From Flavobacteriales bacterium (lineage in GTDB: Bacteria > Bacteroidota > Bacteroidia > Flavobacteriales > ECT2AJA-044), in the NCBI GenBank assembly GCA_021296215.1, contig JAGWBA010000002.1, positions 1 to 64,000 on the forward strand: a DNA stretch of 64,000 nucleotides, in the 5' to 3' direction. Made by a program: the position numbers and the translations under genes. The notes beneath the pieces were generated by a model that saw only the letters and a program-made list of their open reading frames with translations, was not told the DNA's origin and searched no databases. Shown piece by piece: positions 25,940-34,525 of the stretch. The number at the start of each line of letters is the position of its first letter. Positions within the stretch are counted from its first letter, which is position 1.

Positions 25940-26432
25940 ATGCGTTTGTCTTTAGCAATCCCTCTCTCAGTTTTTTTCGGGCCCTGGAGAGATTGACCCG
26001 TATGGTGTTGATCTCGAGACCCGTTACTTCCGCAATCTCTTCGTATTCATACTGCTCTACGTCCCTGAGCATTACGATCTGACGCTGCTGCTCTGTTAAG
26101 TCCTCCATCAGGTCCAAAACCTTTCTCGCAGCATCCCTGATCTCTGCTTTTTTGTCCGGCAGATCCGCGTCATCCTCAACGACAATCTTCAACTCTGCGG
26201 TCTGATTCGCTTTTAACCTCAAGCGATCCAAACAATGGTTCTTGGTCATGGTCATTGCGACCGCTTCAACATTCCGATACGTGAATAACTTCTTCTTGTT
26301 TTTCCACAACTTCAATAAGATTTCCTGTGTGGCGTCCTCGGCATCTTCCGAAACCTTCAGCAAGGAATAGGAAAACCGATAGATCTTATCGCGTAGGGGG
26401 TAAACCTCAGTATAAAACGTATTCGCGCTCAT
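25926..26432 (-). CDS. ECF-type RNA polymerase sigma-70 factor
   Basis: 168 residues with sigma region 2 (VYPLRDKIYRFSYSLLKVSEDAEDATQEILLKLWKN in the first 45 residues) and region 4 (LTEQQRQIVMLRDVEQYEYEEIAEVTG then LEINTIRVNLSRARKKLRE). It directs transcription of a small regulon, probably including its own operon. It leads four genes (sigma, anti-sigma-like, two DUF4252 proteins) that overlap or abut. The 110-bp spacer to the divergent elbB gene must hold both promoters. Confidence 0.9.
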   Translation of the reverse strand: MSANTFYTEVYPLRDKIYRFSYSLLKVSEDAEDATQEILLKLWKNKKKLFTYRNVEAVAMTMTKNHCLDRLRLKANQTAELKIVVEDDADLPDKKAEIRDAARKVLDLMEDLTEQQRQIVMLRDVEQYEYEEIAEVTGLEINTIRVNLSRARKKLREGLLKTNAYGLE

Positions 26433-26542
26433 AAAACCTTAAGACGTTCCGGAAGAGTTTTCATTACAACATTATTCTCCTTTCGAACAAATTAGTCCAA
26501 ATCACACTATTTTCTATCTTCACAGCAATACAAAATACGACT

Positions 26543-27235
26543 ATGAGAATTGGTGTTCTTCTTTCAGGAAGTGGCGTGTACGACGGCTCTGAGATTCATG
26601 AAGCTGTTTTTACCTTGTTATCTATCGACGAGCGCGGAGCTCAGTATCAGCTTTTCGCACCTAATAAAGACCAGCTGCAAGTAATCGATCATCTTACTGG
26701 AAACGAGATGAGCGAATCGCGAAACGTACTCACCGAAGCAGCGCGAATTGCACGTGGCGCCATCGAAGATATTTCCGGTGTTCACATGAAGGATCTCGAT
26801 GCCTTGGTTATTCCGGGCGGATTCGGAGTTGCGAAAAACTTGAACACCTGGGCCCTGAGTGGACCTGAGTCGGAGATTGACCCTGAAGTAAAACGCATCG
26901 TTCTCGAAGCCGTTGATGGAAAAAAGCCAATCGCCGCTTTGTGTATGGGTCCCACCGTTGTCGCCAAAGCCCTCCAAGGCACTGGTCACCACGCGACTCT
27001 AACAGTCGGAACTACAGAAGCCTCGTCTCCATACGATATCAAAGGAATCTCTGAGGGTTTAGCTGCAGTAGGCGCCAAACCCGTCATGAAAACCGTTCAT
27101 CAGATCGCCGTCGATAACAACCTCAAACTCGTAACCGCACCGTGTTACATGATGGATGCCCGCATTTCAGAAATTCGCGACAATATCGATGAGGCCATCG
27201 ACAAGCTTTTCGAATTCTTCCCAATGACGAAATGA
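26543..27235 (+). CDS. elbB: ElbB-type glyoxalase/DJ-1 family protein
   Basis: 230 residues of the DJ-1/PfpI fold. MRIGVLLSGSGVYDGSEIHE at the start, PGGFG near residue 91 and the nucleophile elbow AALCMGP with Cys134 are characteristic of ElbB (isoprenoid biosynthesis glyoxalase). E. coli ElbB has glyoxalase activity; its tie to isoprenoid synthesis rests on an old genetic link. The stop overlaps the alkB start (ATGA), an unusual partner. Confidence 0.92.
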   Translation: MRIGVLLSGSGVYDGSEIHEAVFTLLSIDERGAQYQLFAPNKDQLQVIDHLTGNEMSESRNVLTEAARIARGAIEDISGVHMKDLDALVIPGGFGVAKNLNTWALSGPESEIDPEVKRIVLEAVDGKKPIAALCMGPTVVAKALQGTGHHATLTVGTTEASSPYDIKGISEGLAAVGAKPVMKTVHQIAVDNNLKLVTAPCYMMDARISEIRDNIDEAIDKLFEFFPMTK

Positions 27236-28251
27236 TCGTGCCCTCGAAAGCGAAATACCTCTTTTTTCTGGTCATTCCGTTTTCGGCCTACCTTTCCCTT
27301 TTCGGCTCCGGAGTTGCCACCTACTATTGCGTACTCGTTGCATTTGGCGTGCTGCCCATTATCGAGCTACTGCTTCCGCCCGACCCATTCAACTGGGATG
27401 AATCCACCATGATGAACAGGCGAAAGGACCTACTCTTCGATCTGTGGCTCTACCTAAATCTGCCCCTTCAATTTGGAGCTGTGCTGGTCTTCCTTACCCA
27501 AATAGACGACCCGACGTTACATTGGTGGGAAGTGCTGGGCAAGATCACAGCATTGGGGATCATGTGTGGAGTCAACGGCATCAACGTCGCACACGAACTC
27601 GGTCATCGGCGCGAAAAACACCATCAAGTAATGGCCCAAGCCCTTCTCATGACAAGTCTCTACATGCACTTCTTCATCGAGCACAATCGCGGACACCACC
27701 TGCATGTTAGCACACCGCAAGACCCCTCTTCGGCTCGATATCGCGAGTCTCTTTACGCTTTCTGGATCCGTTCTACCACGCAAACCGTAAGCTCGGCGCG
27801 GCGACTTGACCCTAAGCAAATGGTGGTCTTCCAAGTGATTCAAATCGCTTGGGTGTTATTGATTTTAGCCCTAGCGGGCAGATTCGCAACTCTGGCCTAC
27901 TTAGGGGCCGCCGTGCTTGGTTTCCTCCTACTCGAATCGGTCAACTACATAGAACACTATGGCCTTAGTCGTAAAATGGTTTCTCCTGATCGCTACGAAA
28001 AAGCCAAACCTGAACACAGTTGGAACTCCGACCACCCATTGGGTCGATTGATCCTCTTTGAACTATCTCGACATAGCGACCACCATTACCAACCGCAGCA
28101 CCCGTACCAAATACTTCGACACCACGATCATTCACCCCAATTACCCACAGGCTATCCCGGTATGATACTCCTCGCGACGATCCCGCCACTGTATTTTAGC
28201 ATCATGGATGCTCAAATGAAAAAATATGACCTTCTGCCCAAAACATCATGA
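27232..28251 (+). CDS. alkB: AlkB-type membrane alkane 1-monooxygenase
   Basis: 339 residues with about six membrane helices and all the histidine boxes of the non-heme di-iron fatty-acid-desaturase-like family: HELGHR at 121, HNRGHH at 151, NYIEHYG near 239 and RHSDHHYQPQHPYQ from 280. AlkB hydroxylates the terminal carbon of medium or long n-alkanes using rubredoxin as electron donor. No rubredoxin or alkane-related gene is nearby, so the true substrate could be another alkyl chain. It is translationally coupled to elbB. Confidence 0.92.
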   Translation: MIVPSKAKYLFFLVIPFSAYLSLFGSGVATYYCVLVAFGVLPIIELLLPPDPFNWDESTMMNRRKDLLFDLWLYLNLPLQFGAVLVFLTQIDDPTLHWWEVLGKITALGIMCGVNGINVAHELGHRREKHHQVMAQALLMTSLYMHFFIEHNRGHHLHVSTPQDPSSARYRESLYAFWIRSTTQTVSSARRLDPKQMVVFQVIQIAWVLLILALAGRFATLAYLGAAVLGFLLLESVNYIEHYGLSRKMVSPDRYEKAKPEHSWNSDHPLGRLILFELSRHSDHHYQPQHPYQILRHHDHSPQLPTGYPGMILLATIPPLYFSIMDAQMKKYDLLPKTS

Positions 28252-28277
28252 ACCTTGAAGGGGATTTTACGTCTCTT

Positions 28278-28322
28278 TAATAGAAATAATATTGCCTATT
28301 AATAGTAATACTATTATTTTTG
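28278..28322 (+). promoter_or_regulatory. Promoter with four TAATAG half-sites ahead of the secretion trio
   Basis: TTG at 28292-28294 and TATTTTTG at 28315-28322, spaced by 20 bases, fit the Bacteroidota -33/-7 promoter. Between and around them lie TAATAG (28278), CTATTA (28296), TAATAG (28300) and CTATTA (28311). The last two form a perfect palindrome with 8-bp arms and a 1-base centre (28300-28316), and the middle two form a 10-bp palindrome. A repressor bound here would block RNA polymerase. No regulator gene is adjacent. Confidence 0.6.
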
Positions 28323-28340
28323 CACCGTAATTAACGATTT

Positions 28341-30071
28341 ATGGTGTCAAAACACATATTCCCCGTGACCCGATTTTTTCGCTTGCTCGCAAACGATCGA
28401 AAGGATTTGTTCTACGTTTACACCTTCGCCATAATCAGCGGGGTGGTCAACCTTTCCCTTCCTCTCGGAATTCAGGCGATCATTGGGCTTATCATGGCCG
28501 GTAGGGTAAGTAACAGTTGGATCTTGTTAGTCGCGATCGTACTCATCGGTATCCTAGCCACAGGGATACTTCAAATTCTCCAAGTACAGATCATAGAACT
28601 TATTCAGCAAAGGATATTCTCGAGAAGCGCATTCGAATTCGCCTACAGAATCCCTCGTATTAAAACGGAGTCGGTAATGTACCGCCATGCCCCTGAATTG
28701 GTAAATCGCTTTTTTGATACGCTTACCGTTCAAAAGGGTCTTCCGAAGATCCTTATCGACTTCGTTACGGCGGTACTCCAAATCCTCTTTGGGCTCATCC
28801 TGCTGTCCTTCTATCACCCGTTCTTCGTTCTATATGGAATCATCCTACTCCTGCTCCTATTCGTGATATTCTATTTCACGTCTCCAAAAGGTTTGAGAAC
28901 GAGCATAGAAGAATCGAACTATAAGTACGAAGTCGCCCATTGGCTCGAAGAGTTGGCCCGAACAATGAACACGTTCAAATTGGCAGGTCAGTCGACCCTT
29001 CCACATGGTAAAGCAGATACTTTGGTCGCGAAGTACTTGAAAGCCCGTAAATCGCACTTTCGAGTCGTGCTCTTTCAGTTCAGTAATGTAGTAGCTTTTA
29101 AGTTCTTGGTTACAGGCGGACTGCTTATTCTGGGCGGATTATTGGTGATCAATCGCGAACTAAATATCGGCCAATTCGTCGCTGCCGAAATCATTATCAT
29201 CCTTATTATCAATTCGGTAGAAAAGATCATCAATAACATAGAAACGATCTACGACGTATTGACCGGTCTCGAAAAGATCGGCGTAGTCACGGACCTGCCA
29301 CTGGAAAAAGACGATGGGCTTTGTGCAGACGATCTGCCTGGTGTTGGCCCCATGACTTTGCGTTCCGAGGGTTTAAGTTATCGATTTCCCAATGAGCAGA
29401 GATATGCTTTAAAGGACATATCCGTAGAAGTAGCCGCCGGTTCAAGTGTAGCAGTCGTTGGACCTAGCGGAAGTGGTAAGTCGACACTCATGGCCGCAAT
29501 GGCCGGATTATTCGATCAGGTTGAAGGACAAATCAGTTATGAGGAAATCCCCCTGAAGAATTGGGACCTCGAAAGCTTGAGGTTCATGATCGGCGACAAC
29601 CTCATACAGGAAGACCTTTTCCAAGGCTCTCTACTCGACAACCTCACCTTGGGTCGTGATATATCATTCCCAAAGGTTCAAGAAGCTGTAAGAGCCGTTA
29701 AACTGACTTCGTGGATCGAATCCCTCTCGAACGGTTACGACACAGAGCTCCAACCCCTAGGGAAACTGCTTTCAAGAGCGGTAATGCAGAAGATCTTACT
29801 TGCCCGAGCGATCATTCACGACCCTCGGCTCCTGTTGCTTGAGGACTTTGGGCGACTTAAGATCAAAGAATGGGTCGATCACATGCCTTCATTCCTAACC
29901 GACAAAGCTCGTCCATGGACCATGATCGTGTCTACAAGCGATCCTGAAATGGTAAAGCTATGTGACGTGATTTGGTATATGGAAAATGGTAGAATCGTAG
30001 ACACCTGTACGTGGGAAGAAGCGAAAACAAGAACCTGGTTCAAGGACGAATTCCCGAATACGCCATGTTAA
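28341..30071 (+). CDS. Type-I-secretion-like ABC transporter (permease-ATPase fusion)
   Basis: 576 residues: six-helix exporter domain to about residue 310, then an ATPase domain with Walker A GPSGSGKST at 374-382, Q-loop IQEDLF near 422 and Walker B LLLLEDF near 498. The signature loop is degenerate: where LSGGQ is expected it reads LLSRAVMQKILLARA. There is no peptidase C39 domain. Exporters of this type pair with an HlyD adaptor and TolC, both encoded next. Its stop overlaps the HlyD start by 7 bp. Substrate unknown. Confidence 0.9.
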   Translation: MVSKHIFPVTRFFRLLANDRKDLFYVYTFAIISGVVNLSLPLGIQAIIGLIMAGRVSNSWILLVAIVLIGILATGILQILQVQIIELIQQRIFSRSAFEFAYRIPRIKTESVMYRHAPELVNRFFDTLTVQKGLPKILIDFVTAVLQILFGLILLSFYHPFFVLYGIILLLLLFVIFYFTSPKGLRTSIEESNYKYEVAHWLEELARTMNTFKLAGQSTLPHGKADTLVAKYLKARKSHFRVVLFQFSNVVAFKFLVTGGLLILGGLLVINRELNIGQFVAAEIIIILIINSVEKIINNIETIYDVLTGLEKIGVVTDLPLEKDDGLCADDLPGVGPMTLRSEGLSYRFPNEQRYALKDISVEVAAGSSVAVVGPSGSGKSTLMAAMAGLFDQVEGQISYEEIPLKNWDLESLRFMIGDNLIQEDLFQGSLLDNLTLGRDISFPKVQEAVRAVKLTSWIESLSNGYDTELQPLGKLLSRAVMQKILLARAIIHDPRLLLLEDFGRLKIKEWVDHMPSFLTDKARPWTMIVSTSDPEMVKLCDVIWYMENGRIVDTCTWEEAKTRTWFKDEFPNTPC

Positions 30072-31396
30072 ACATCAGTCCAAATTCAATCCGCGGAAAG
30101 GTCAACGAAAATAAGTATTTATCGTTCCGCATCACGAGTAGCTCAAAGGCCATTCGAGTCTTTACCAATTGGCTTTTAAGTTTCATGGGGATCGTTTTCA
30201 TCATGCTTTTCATGCCTTGGACACAAAACGTTCGCGGTACGGGAAGGGTGACGAGCTTGTATCCGCAACAGAGGATCCAAACACTTCAGAGCACGATTGA
30301 TGGTCGATTCGAAAAATGGTATGTAACGGAAGGCGACACCGTTCGCAAAGGCGATACCCTAGTGCATATCAGTGAGATCAAAGACGCTTATTTCGATCCG
30401 GAACTGCTCACGCGTACTCAAGAACAGCTCACCGCTAAAGAGCAGAGTGCCGAAGCTTATAAAGAAAAGATCCTTGCACAAGAAGAGCAAATCGATCAAC
30501 TTATCCGATCTCGAGACCTGAAGCTTAAGCAGCTTCGACTAAAGGTCCAATCGGACAGCCTCAAAGCCGATGCGGCAAACATTGCGGCAAACCTCGCCAA
30601 AATTCAATACAGTCGGGCCGATACCCTTTTTGAACAAGGTTTGGTATCGAGGTTCGAAAGAGAAAAGCGCTGGCAAAAATTGCAAGAGATGAACTCCTAT
30701 GCTCTTGCTGCGAACAACGATTATGCGAATCAGCAAACCGAACTGGCCACTACTCGAGCTGAGTATGGCGAAAAGATCGCAAAGACTCGAAGTGAGTTGT
30801 TCTCTGCCCAAAGCGGGCTTCAGGAGGTCGAGTCGCAAATCGCCAAACTGAGAAATCAACTAGAGAATTACCGGATTCGGCGTTCCTTCTATTTCGTTCG
30901 AGCTCCTCAAGACGCTTTCGTCACTAAAGCTCTTAAAACGGGTATTGGAGAGAACATCAAAGAAGGGACACCTATCGTGGAGTTAATGCCTTTGGACTAT
31001 CAACTTGCAGTTGAAATGTATATCCGCCCAGTAGACCTGCCATTGATTCGACCGGGACAAAAAGCTCGAGTAGAATTCGATGGATGGCCTGCGATTGTTT
31101 TCAGTGGTTGGCCTAACACGTCTTTTGGAACCTTTGCCGCCGAGGTATTTGCAGTGGACAACAGTCTTTCGGCAAATGGCCGGTACCGCATTTTACTTAG
31201 AGCCGATTCCAGTGAAGAACCCTGGCCGGCTCCACTTCGATTCGGGGCCGGAGCCAACAGTATCCTGTTGCTCAACGACGTTCCCGTTTGGTACGAAATT
31301 TGGCGACAGCTCAACGGATTCCCGCCGGAGTACTACAAGAACGAAACACCTTTGGACAAAGAGAGCAAAGGGATCATGAATGGTGGAAAAAAATGA
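30065..31396 (+). CDS. HlyD-family membrane fusion adaptor
   Basis: 443 residues from ATG 30065 (MLNISPNSIRG), chosen over an upstream in-frame ATG because it follows the ABC stop closely. One N-terminal membrane segment (LLSFMGIVFIMLFMPW) is followed by lipoyl halves (RIQTLQSTIDGRFEKWYVTEGDTVRKGDTL and PQDAFVTKALKTGIGENIKEGTPIVEL) flanking a long coiled coil (about residues 130-275). It bridges the ABC protein and TolC. Its stop overlaps the TolC-family start (ATGA). Confidence 0.92.
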   Translation: MLNISPNSIRGKVNENKYLSFRITSSSKAIRVFTNWLLSFMGIVFIMLFMPWTQNVRGTGRVTSLYPQQRIQTLQSTIDGRFEKWYVTEGDTVRKGDTLVHISEIKDAYFDPELLTRTQEQLTAKEQSAEAYKEKILAQEEQIDQLIRSRDLKLKQLRLKVQSDSLKADAANIAANLAKIQYSRADTLFEQGLVSRFEREKRWQKLQEMNSYALAANNDYANQQTELATTRAEYGEKIAKTRSELFSAQSGLQEVESQIAKLRNQLENYRIRRSFYFVRAPQDAFVTKALKTGIGENIKEGTPIVELMPLDYQLAVEMYIRPVDLPLIRPGQKARVEFDGWPAIVFSGWPNTSFGTFAAEVFAVDNSLSANGRYRILLRADSSEEPWPAPLRFGAGANSILLLNDVPVWYEIWRQLNGFPPEYYKNETPLDKESKGIMNGGKK

Positions 31397-32793
31397 AAAA
31401 ACTCGCGCTCTTACTCTGGATGGTCGTGAGTCTGAACTCTTCGGCTCAGGACACCATACTACCTGCCGAAACCTATTTGGGATGGGTGGGTAAATACCAC
31501 CCATTCGTTGCCCAAAGCGACCGAGTTAGAATGATCGCAGAAGCAGAGGTACCACAAATGCGCGGCTTCTTTGATCCTGTATTGAGCGGATCAGTTCGCA
31601 ACAAGGACTTTGATCAAAAGGAATACTACTTCATGGCAGGCGGTCAATTGACCGTCCCAACTCGGTTAGGGCCTCAGTTCGAGGTGGGATATGATCAAAA
31701 CCGAGGGGAATTCCTCAATCCACAGAATGATCTTCCGGAACCCGGACTTTGGTACCTCGGTATAGAAGTACCGCTACTGCAAGGCCTGATAACGGATGAG
31801 GAGAGAACGGCAGTAAGAATGGCAGAGGCGGGTCAGGAAGTAACCGATCAAGAGATCAGGGATCAAATCAACGATCTTTTTTACAGAGCCCAGGAAGCCT
31901 ACTGGAATTGGTCGGCAAGCTACGCTGTTTGGAGAACCCGCCAAAATGCCGAACTAACCGCTTATCAGCGGTATCAGAATACGGTAAAGGGTTTTGAAGA
32001 AGGTTTTTATCCGGCCATCGACACCCTTGAGGCATCTATTCAATGGCAAAATCGAAGACTTTTGCGTCAAGAGGCCCTGAAGGAATACGTCCATGCTCAG
32101 CTCAAGGCAAGCACGTTCATTTGGGATAGTTTGGGGAACTCCCTGATTCTGGCCGATTCGATCAGACCTCGTCCATTGGCCGACTTTCAATACGTTTTAT
32201 CGCCCCAAGAACTGGCATTATCCATCGATAGCTTGCAGTCGGATCATCCAAAGTGGCTTGCATTCGAAAGCCAGCTCGATCTCTTGAGGTTCGATCAACG
32301 GCTTAAATCGCAAAAGATCCTACCCAAGGCAAACTTGCGGTACGACTTATTACAAGACGACTCATCCTTGGGGAGTGAGGGGCCCGACCGGAATTTCAGC
32401 AACCACTACTGGAGCTTAAAAGTAGAACTCCCGCTGTTCTTGCGTGACGAGCGTTTCGCGCTGCAGCAAGCGCGTTTTAAAGTTGAGCAAACTGACCTTA
32501 AACAGGGAGAAACATGGGTAAAAACAAGCAATTATTGGAAGGCCCTGCGCAATGAGCTTCTTATCCTAACGGAACAGGCCGATCAATACGAAACTACGGT
32601 TTCAGGGTACCTTCAATTACTCAATGCTGAGATCACCCTATTTTTTAGCGGTGAAAGCAGTTTATTTGTAGTAAACTCAAGAGAACTGAAGTGGCTCGAA
32701 GGGATGGAAAAGCTGATTGAATTACGCCAAAAGTTTCGCACGAAACGTGCGCTGTGGTATTATCAGGGAGGACTTACTCCACTTCAGCCATAA
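31393..32793 (+). CDS. TolC-family outer membrane channel protein
   Basis: 467 residues from ATG 31393, whose signal MKKLALLLWMVVSLNSSAQ immediately follows; an upstream in-frame start would bury it. The mature protein has two TolC repeats with long helices (IRDQINDLFYRAQEAYWNW, LLRFDQRLKSQKILPKANLRYD) and strands such as GGQLTVPTRLGPQFEVGYD. It supplies the outer-membrane exit of the three-gene exporter. A 57-bp gap follows before the next gene. Confidence 0.88.
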   Translation: MKKLALLLWMVVSLNSSAQDTILPAETYLGWVGKYHPFVAQSDRVRMIAEAEVPQMRGFFDPVLSGSVRNKDFDQKEYYFMAGGQLTVPTRLGPQFEVGYDQNRGEFLNPQNDLPEPGLWYLGIEVPLLQGLITDEERTAVRMAEAGQEVTDQEIRDQINDLFYRAQEAYWNWSASYAVWRTRQNAELTAYQRYQNTVKGFEEGFYPAIDTLEASIQWQNRRLLRQEALKEYVHAQLKASTFIWDSLGNSLILADSIRPRPLADFQYVLSPQELALSIDSLQSDHPKWLAFESQLDLLRFDQRLKSQKILPKANLRYDLLQDDSSLGSEGPDRNFSNHYWSLKVELPLFLRDERFALQQARFKVEQTDLKQGETWVKTSNYWKALRNELLILTEQADQYETTVSGYLQLLNAEITLFFSGESSLFVVNSRELKWLEGMEKLIELRQKFRTKRALWYYQGGLTPLQP

Positions 32794-32850
32794 TAGGTCA
32801 TCCAGGTCGTTGAGAATTCTTAATTTTACGATCCCAACAGACCTTTTGCT

Positions 32851-33402
32851 ATGTCAAAACAACGATTTGTACTTTTATTGATCCTCATTGGCGCCTTGAG
32901 TCGTCTAATCCCTCACCCCGCGAACTTCACTGCCCTTGGTGCGATTGCTCTCTTTGCCGGCGCAAAAATTGGCAAACAATACCTCGACTTTTTGATTCCG
33001 GTCGCCGCCTTGTGGTTGAGCGACTTATTGGTCAATAACATTCTATACGCTGCTTATTACGATAGCTTCATCTTCTTCACTGAAGGCTTTATGTACATGG
33101 CTATTTCCATGGTTTTGTCGGTCATGGTGGGTAGATTGGTACTCTCGAAAATGACAACATGTCGATTATTGTCTGGAACTCTCATTTCATCTGTTCTGTT
33201 TTTCGTTATCACGAATTTTGGAGTTTGGATGGCTACGACACCCGGCTATCCTCAGAGCTTCCAGGGACTCATGCTTTGTTACGAGGCCGCTATTCCTTTC
33301 TTCAGGAATGAATTCCTCGGCACATTGGTTTATTCAGGTGTATTCTTTGGTTTGTACGAGTGGGTCTTCCGCAGCTCACTTCTTCCTGCAAAAAGCAGAT
33401 GA
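32851..33402 (+). CDS. DUF6580 integral membrane protein
   Basis: 183 residues with about five hydrophobic segments. LLILIGALSRLIPHPANFTALGAIALFAGA at the N-terminus, FLIPVAALWLSDLLVNN and the tail RNEFLGTLVYSGVFFGLYEW are typical of the DUF6580 family, which is compared with ECF transporter substrate-binding (S) components. Substrate unknown. Its stop overlaps the FAD oxidoreductase start (ATGA), and the pair converges with the cobalamin operon. Confidence 0.8.
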   Translation: MSKQRFVLLLILIGALSRLIPHPANFTALGAIALFAGAKIGKQYLDFLIPVAALWLSDLLVNNILYAAYYDSFIFFTEGFMYMAISMVLSVMVGRLVLSKMTTCRLLSGTLISSVLFFVITNFGVWMATTPGYPQSFQGLMLCYEAAIPFFRNEFLGTLVYSGVFFGLYEWVFRSSLLPAKSR

Positions 33403-34523
33403 ACCCCTTTTCCTACTGGGAAAAGAGGGAAATAGAATCCCCTTCCGAATTGCTGATCGTAGGTTCCGGAATAGTTGGGTTGTGCTCTGCATTATCGTAT
33501 CGTGAACTCTACCCCCGTGCGCGAATCAGGATCGTTGAACGAGGGCTATTCCCCAACGGCGCAAGCACTAAAAACGCAGGTTTCGCCTGTTTAGGGTGTC
33601 CAACCGAACTTATCGCAGATCTACGATCACGCCCCAGGGCCGAAGTGATAGAGACCTTGGCCATGAGGTTTAAGGGTCTTCAAAGGTTATTCTCCTGGGT
33701 TGATAAGGACCTCATTAGGTACGAAAATTGCGGCGGATTTGAACTTTTTACCGAGAATGACCAAGAGTCCTGGATCGAAGTAAAGGAGCGTATAGCTGAA
33801 CTCAACGACCTCTATTACACCGCAACGAATGCCCAGAATGCTTTGGAACTGGAACCTATAAACCAAAGTTTTAAAGGAGTTATTGGTACGGCGCAACTTC
33901 GTTTGGAAGGGGCGTTGAACCCCTGGTCGATGGTACAGGGTCTGCTTCGAAAGACGACTGCTCTGCACATAGACGTTTGGAATGGTGTAGAGGTCAAGAA
34001 CCTCTCGGATAACGAATCCGGTGTTGAAGTTGAAACGAATATCGGGACGTTGAGAACAGATCGCCTATTGCTTTGCACCAATGGTTTAACCAATGCTTTG
34101 ATCAAGGGCCTCGACCTTCGTCCGGCCAGGGCCCAGGTTCTGGTGGCGCGCACCGATAAACCCATCGGGTTTAAAGGCACCTACCACATGAACGAAGGAT
34201 ACTACTACTTCAGACATCTCGACGATCGTCGCGTTTTACTAGGCGGTGGAAGACAGCTCGATATCCTTGGGGAGACCACTACAGATATGAACACTACTAA
34301 ATTGATCCAGAGCAATTTAGAGGATTTACTTAAAGTCGTAATTTTACCTGAGGCAAACTTTGAGATCGAGAATAGATGGGCTGGGATCATGGCAATTGGC
34401 GAGGGCAAACGACCTCTTATCGGTCGCGCATCGGGTCGAGTTAGGTACGCGGTTCGCATGGGCGGGATGGGTGTCGCTATTGGTGCTGAAGTTGCCCATC
34501 GAGCCGCGAGGCTCTGGTTATAA
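33399..34523 (+). CDS. FAD-dependent oxidoreductase (DAO family)
   Basis: 374 residues from ATG 33399 (MNPFSYWEKREIE), the start that overlaps the upstream stop; a longer in-frame reading starting at 33360 is less likely. The dinucleotide-binding site SELLIVGSGIVGLCSALSYRE lies near residue 16, ENRWAGIMAIGEGKRPLIG and VRMGGMGVAIGAEVAHRAA near the C-terminus complete the FAD site. It resembles glycine/D-amino acid oxidase-like enzymes of the Bacteroidota; substrate not known. Confidence 0.88.
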   Translation: MNPFSYWEKREIESPSELLIVGSGIVGLCSALSYRELYPRARIRIVERGLFPNGASTKNAGFACLGCPTELIADLRSRPRAEVIETLAMRFKGLQRLFSWVDKDLIRYENCGGFELFTENDQESWIEVKERIAELNDLYYTATNAQNALELEPINQSFKGVIGTAQLRLEGALNPWSMVQGLLRKTTALHIDVWNGVEVKNLSDNESGVEVETNIGTLRTDRLLLCTNGLTNALIKGLDLRPARAQVLVARTDKPIGFKGTYHMNEGYYYFRHLDDRRVLLGGGRQLDILGETTTDMNTTKLIQSNLEDLLKVVILPEANFEIENRWAGIMAIGEGKRPLIGRASGRVRYAVRMGGMGVAIGAEVAHRAARLWL

Positions 34524-34525
34524 AA

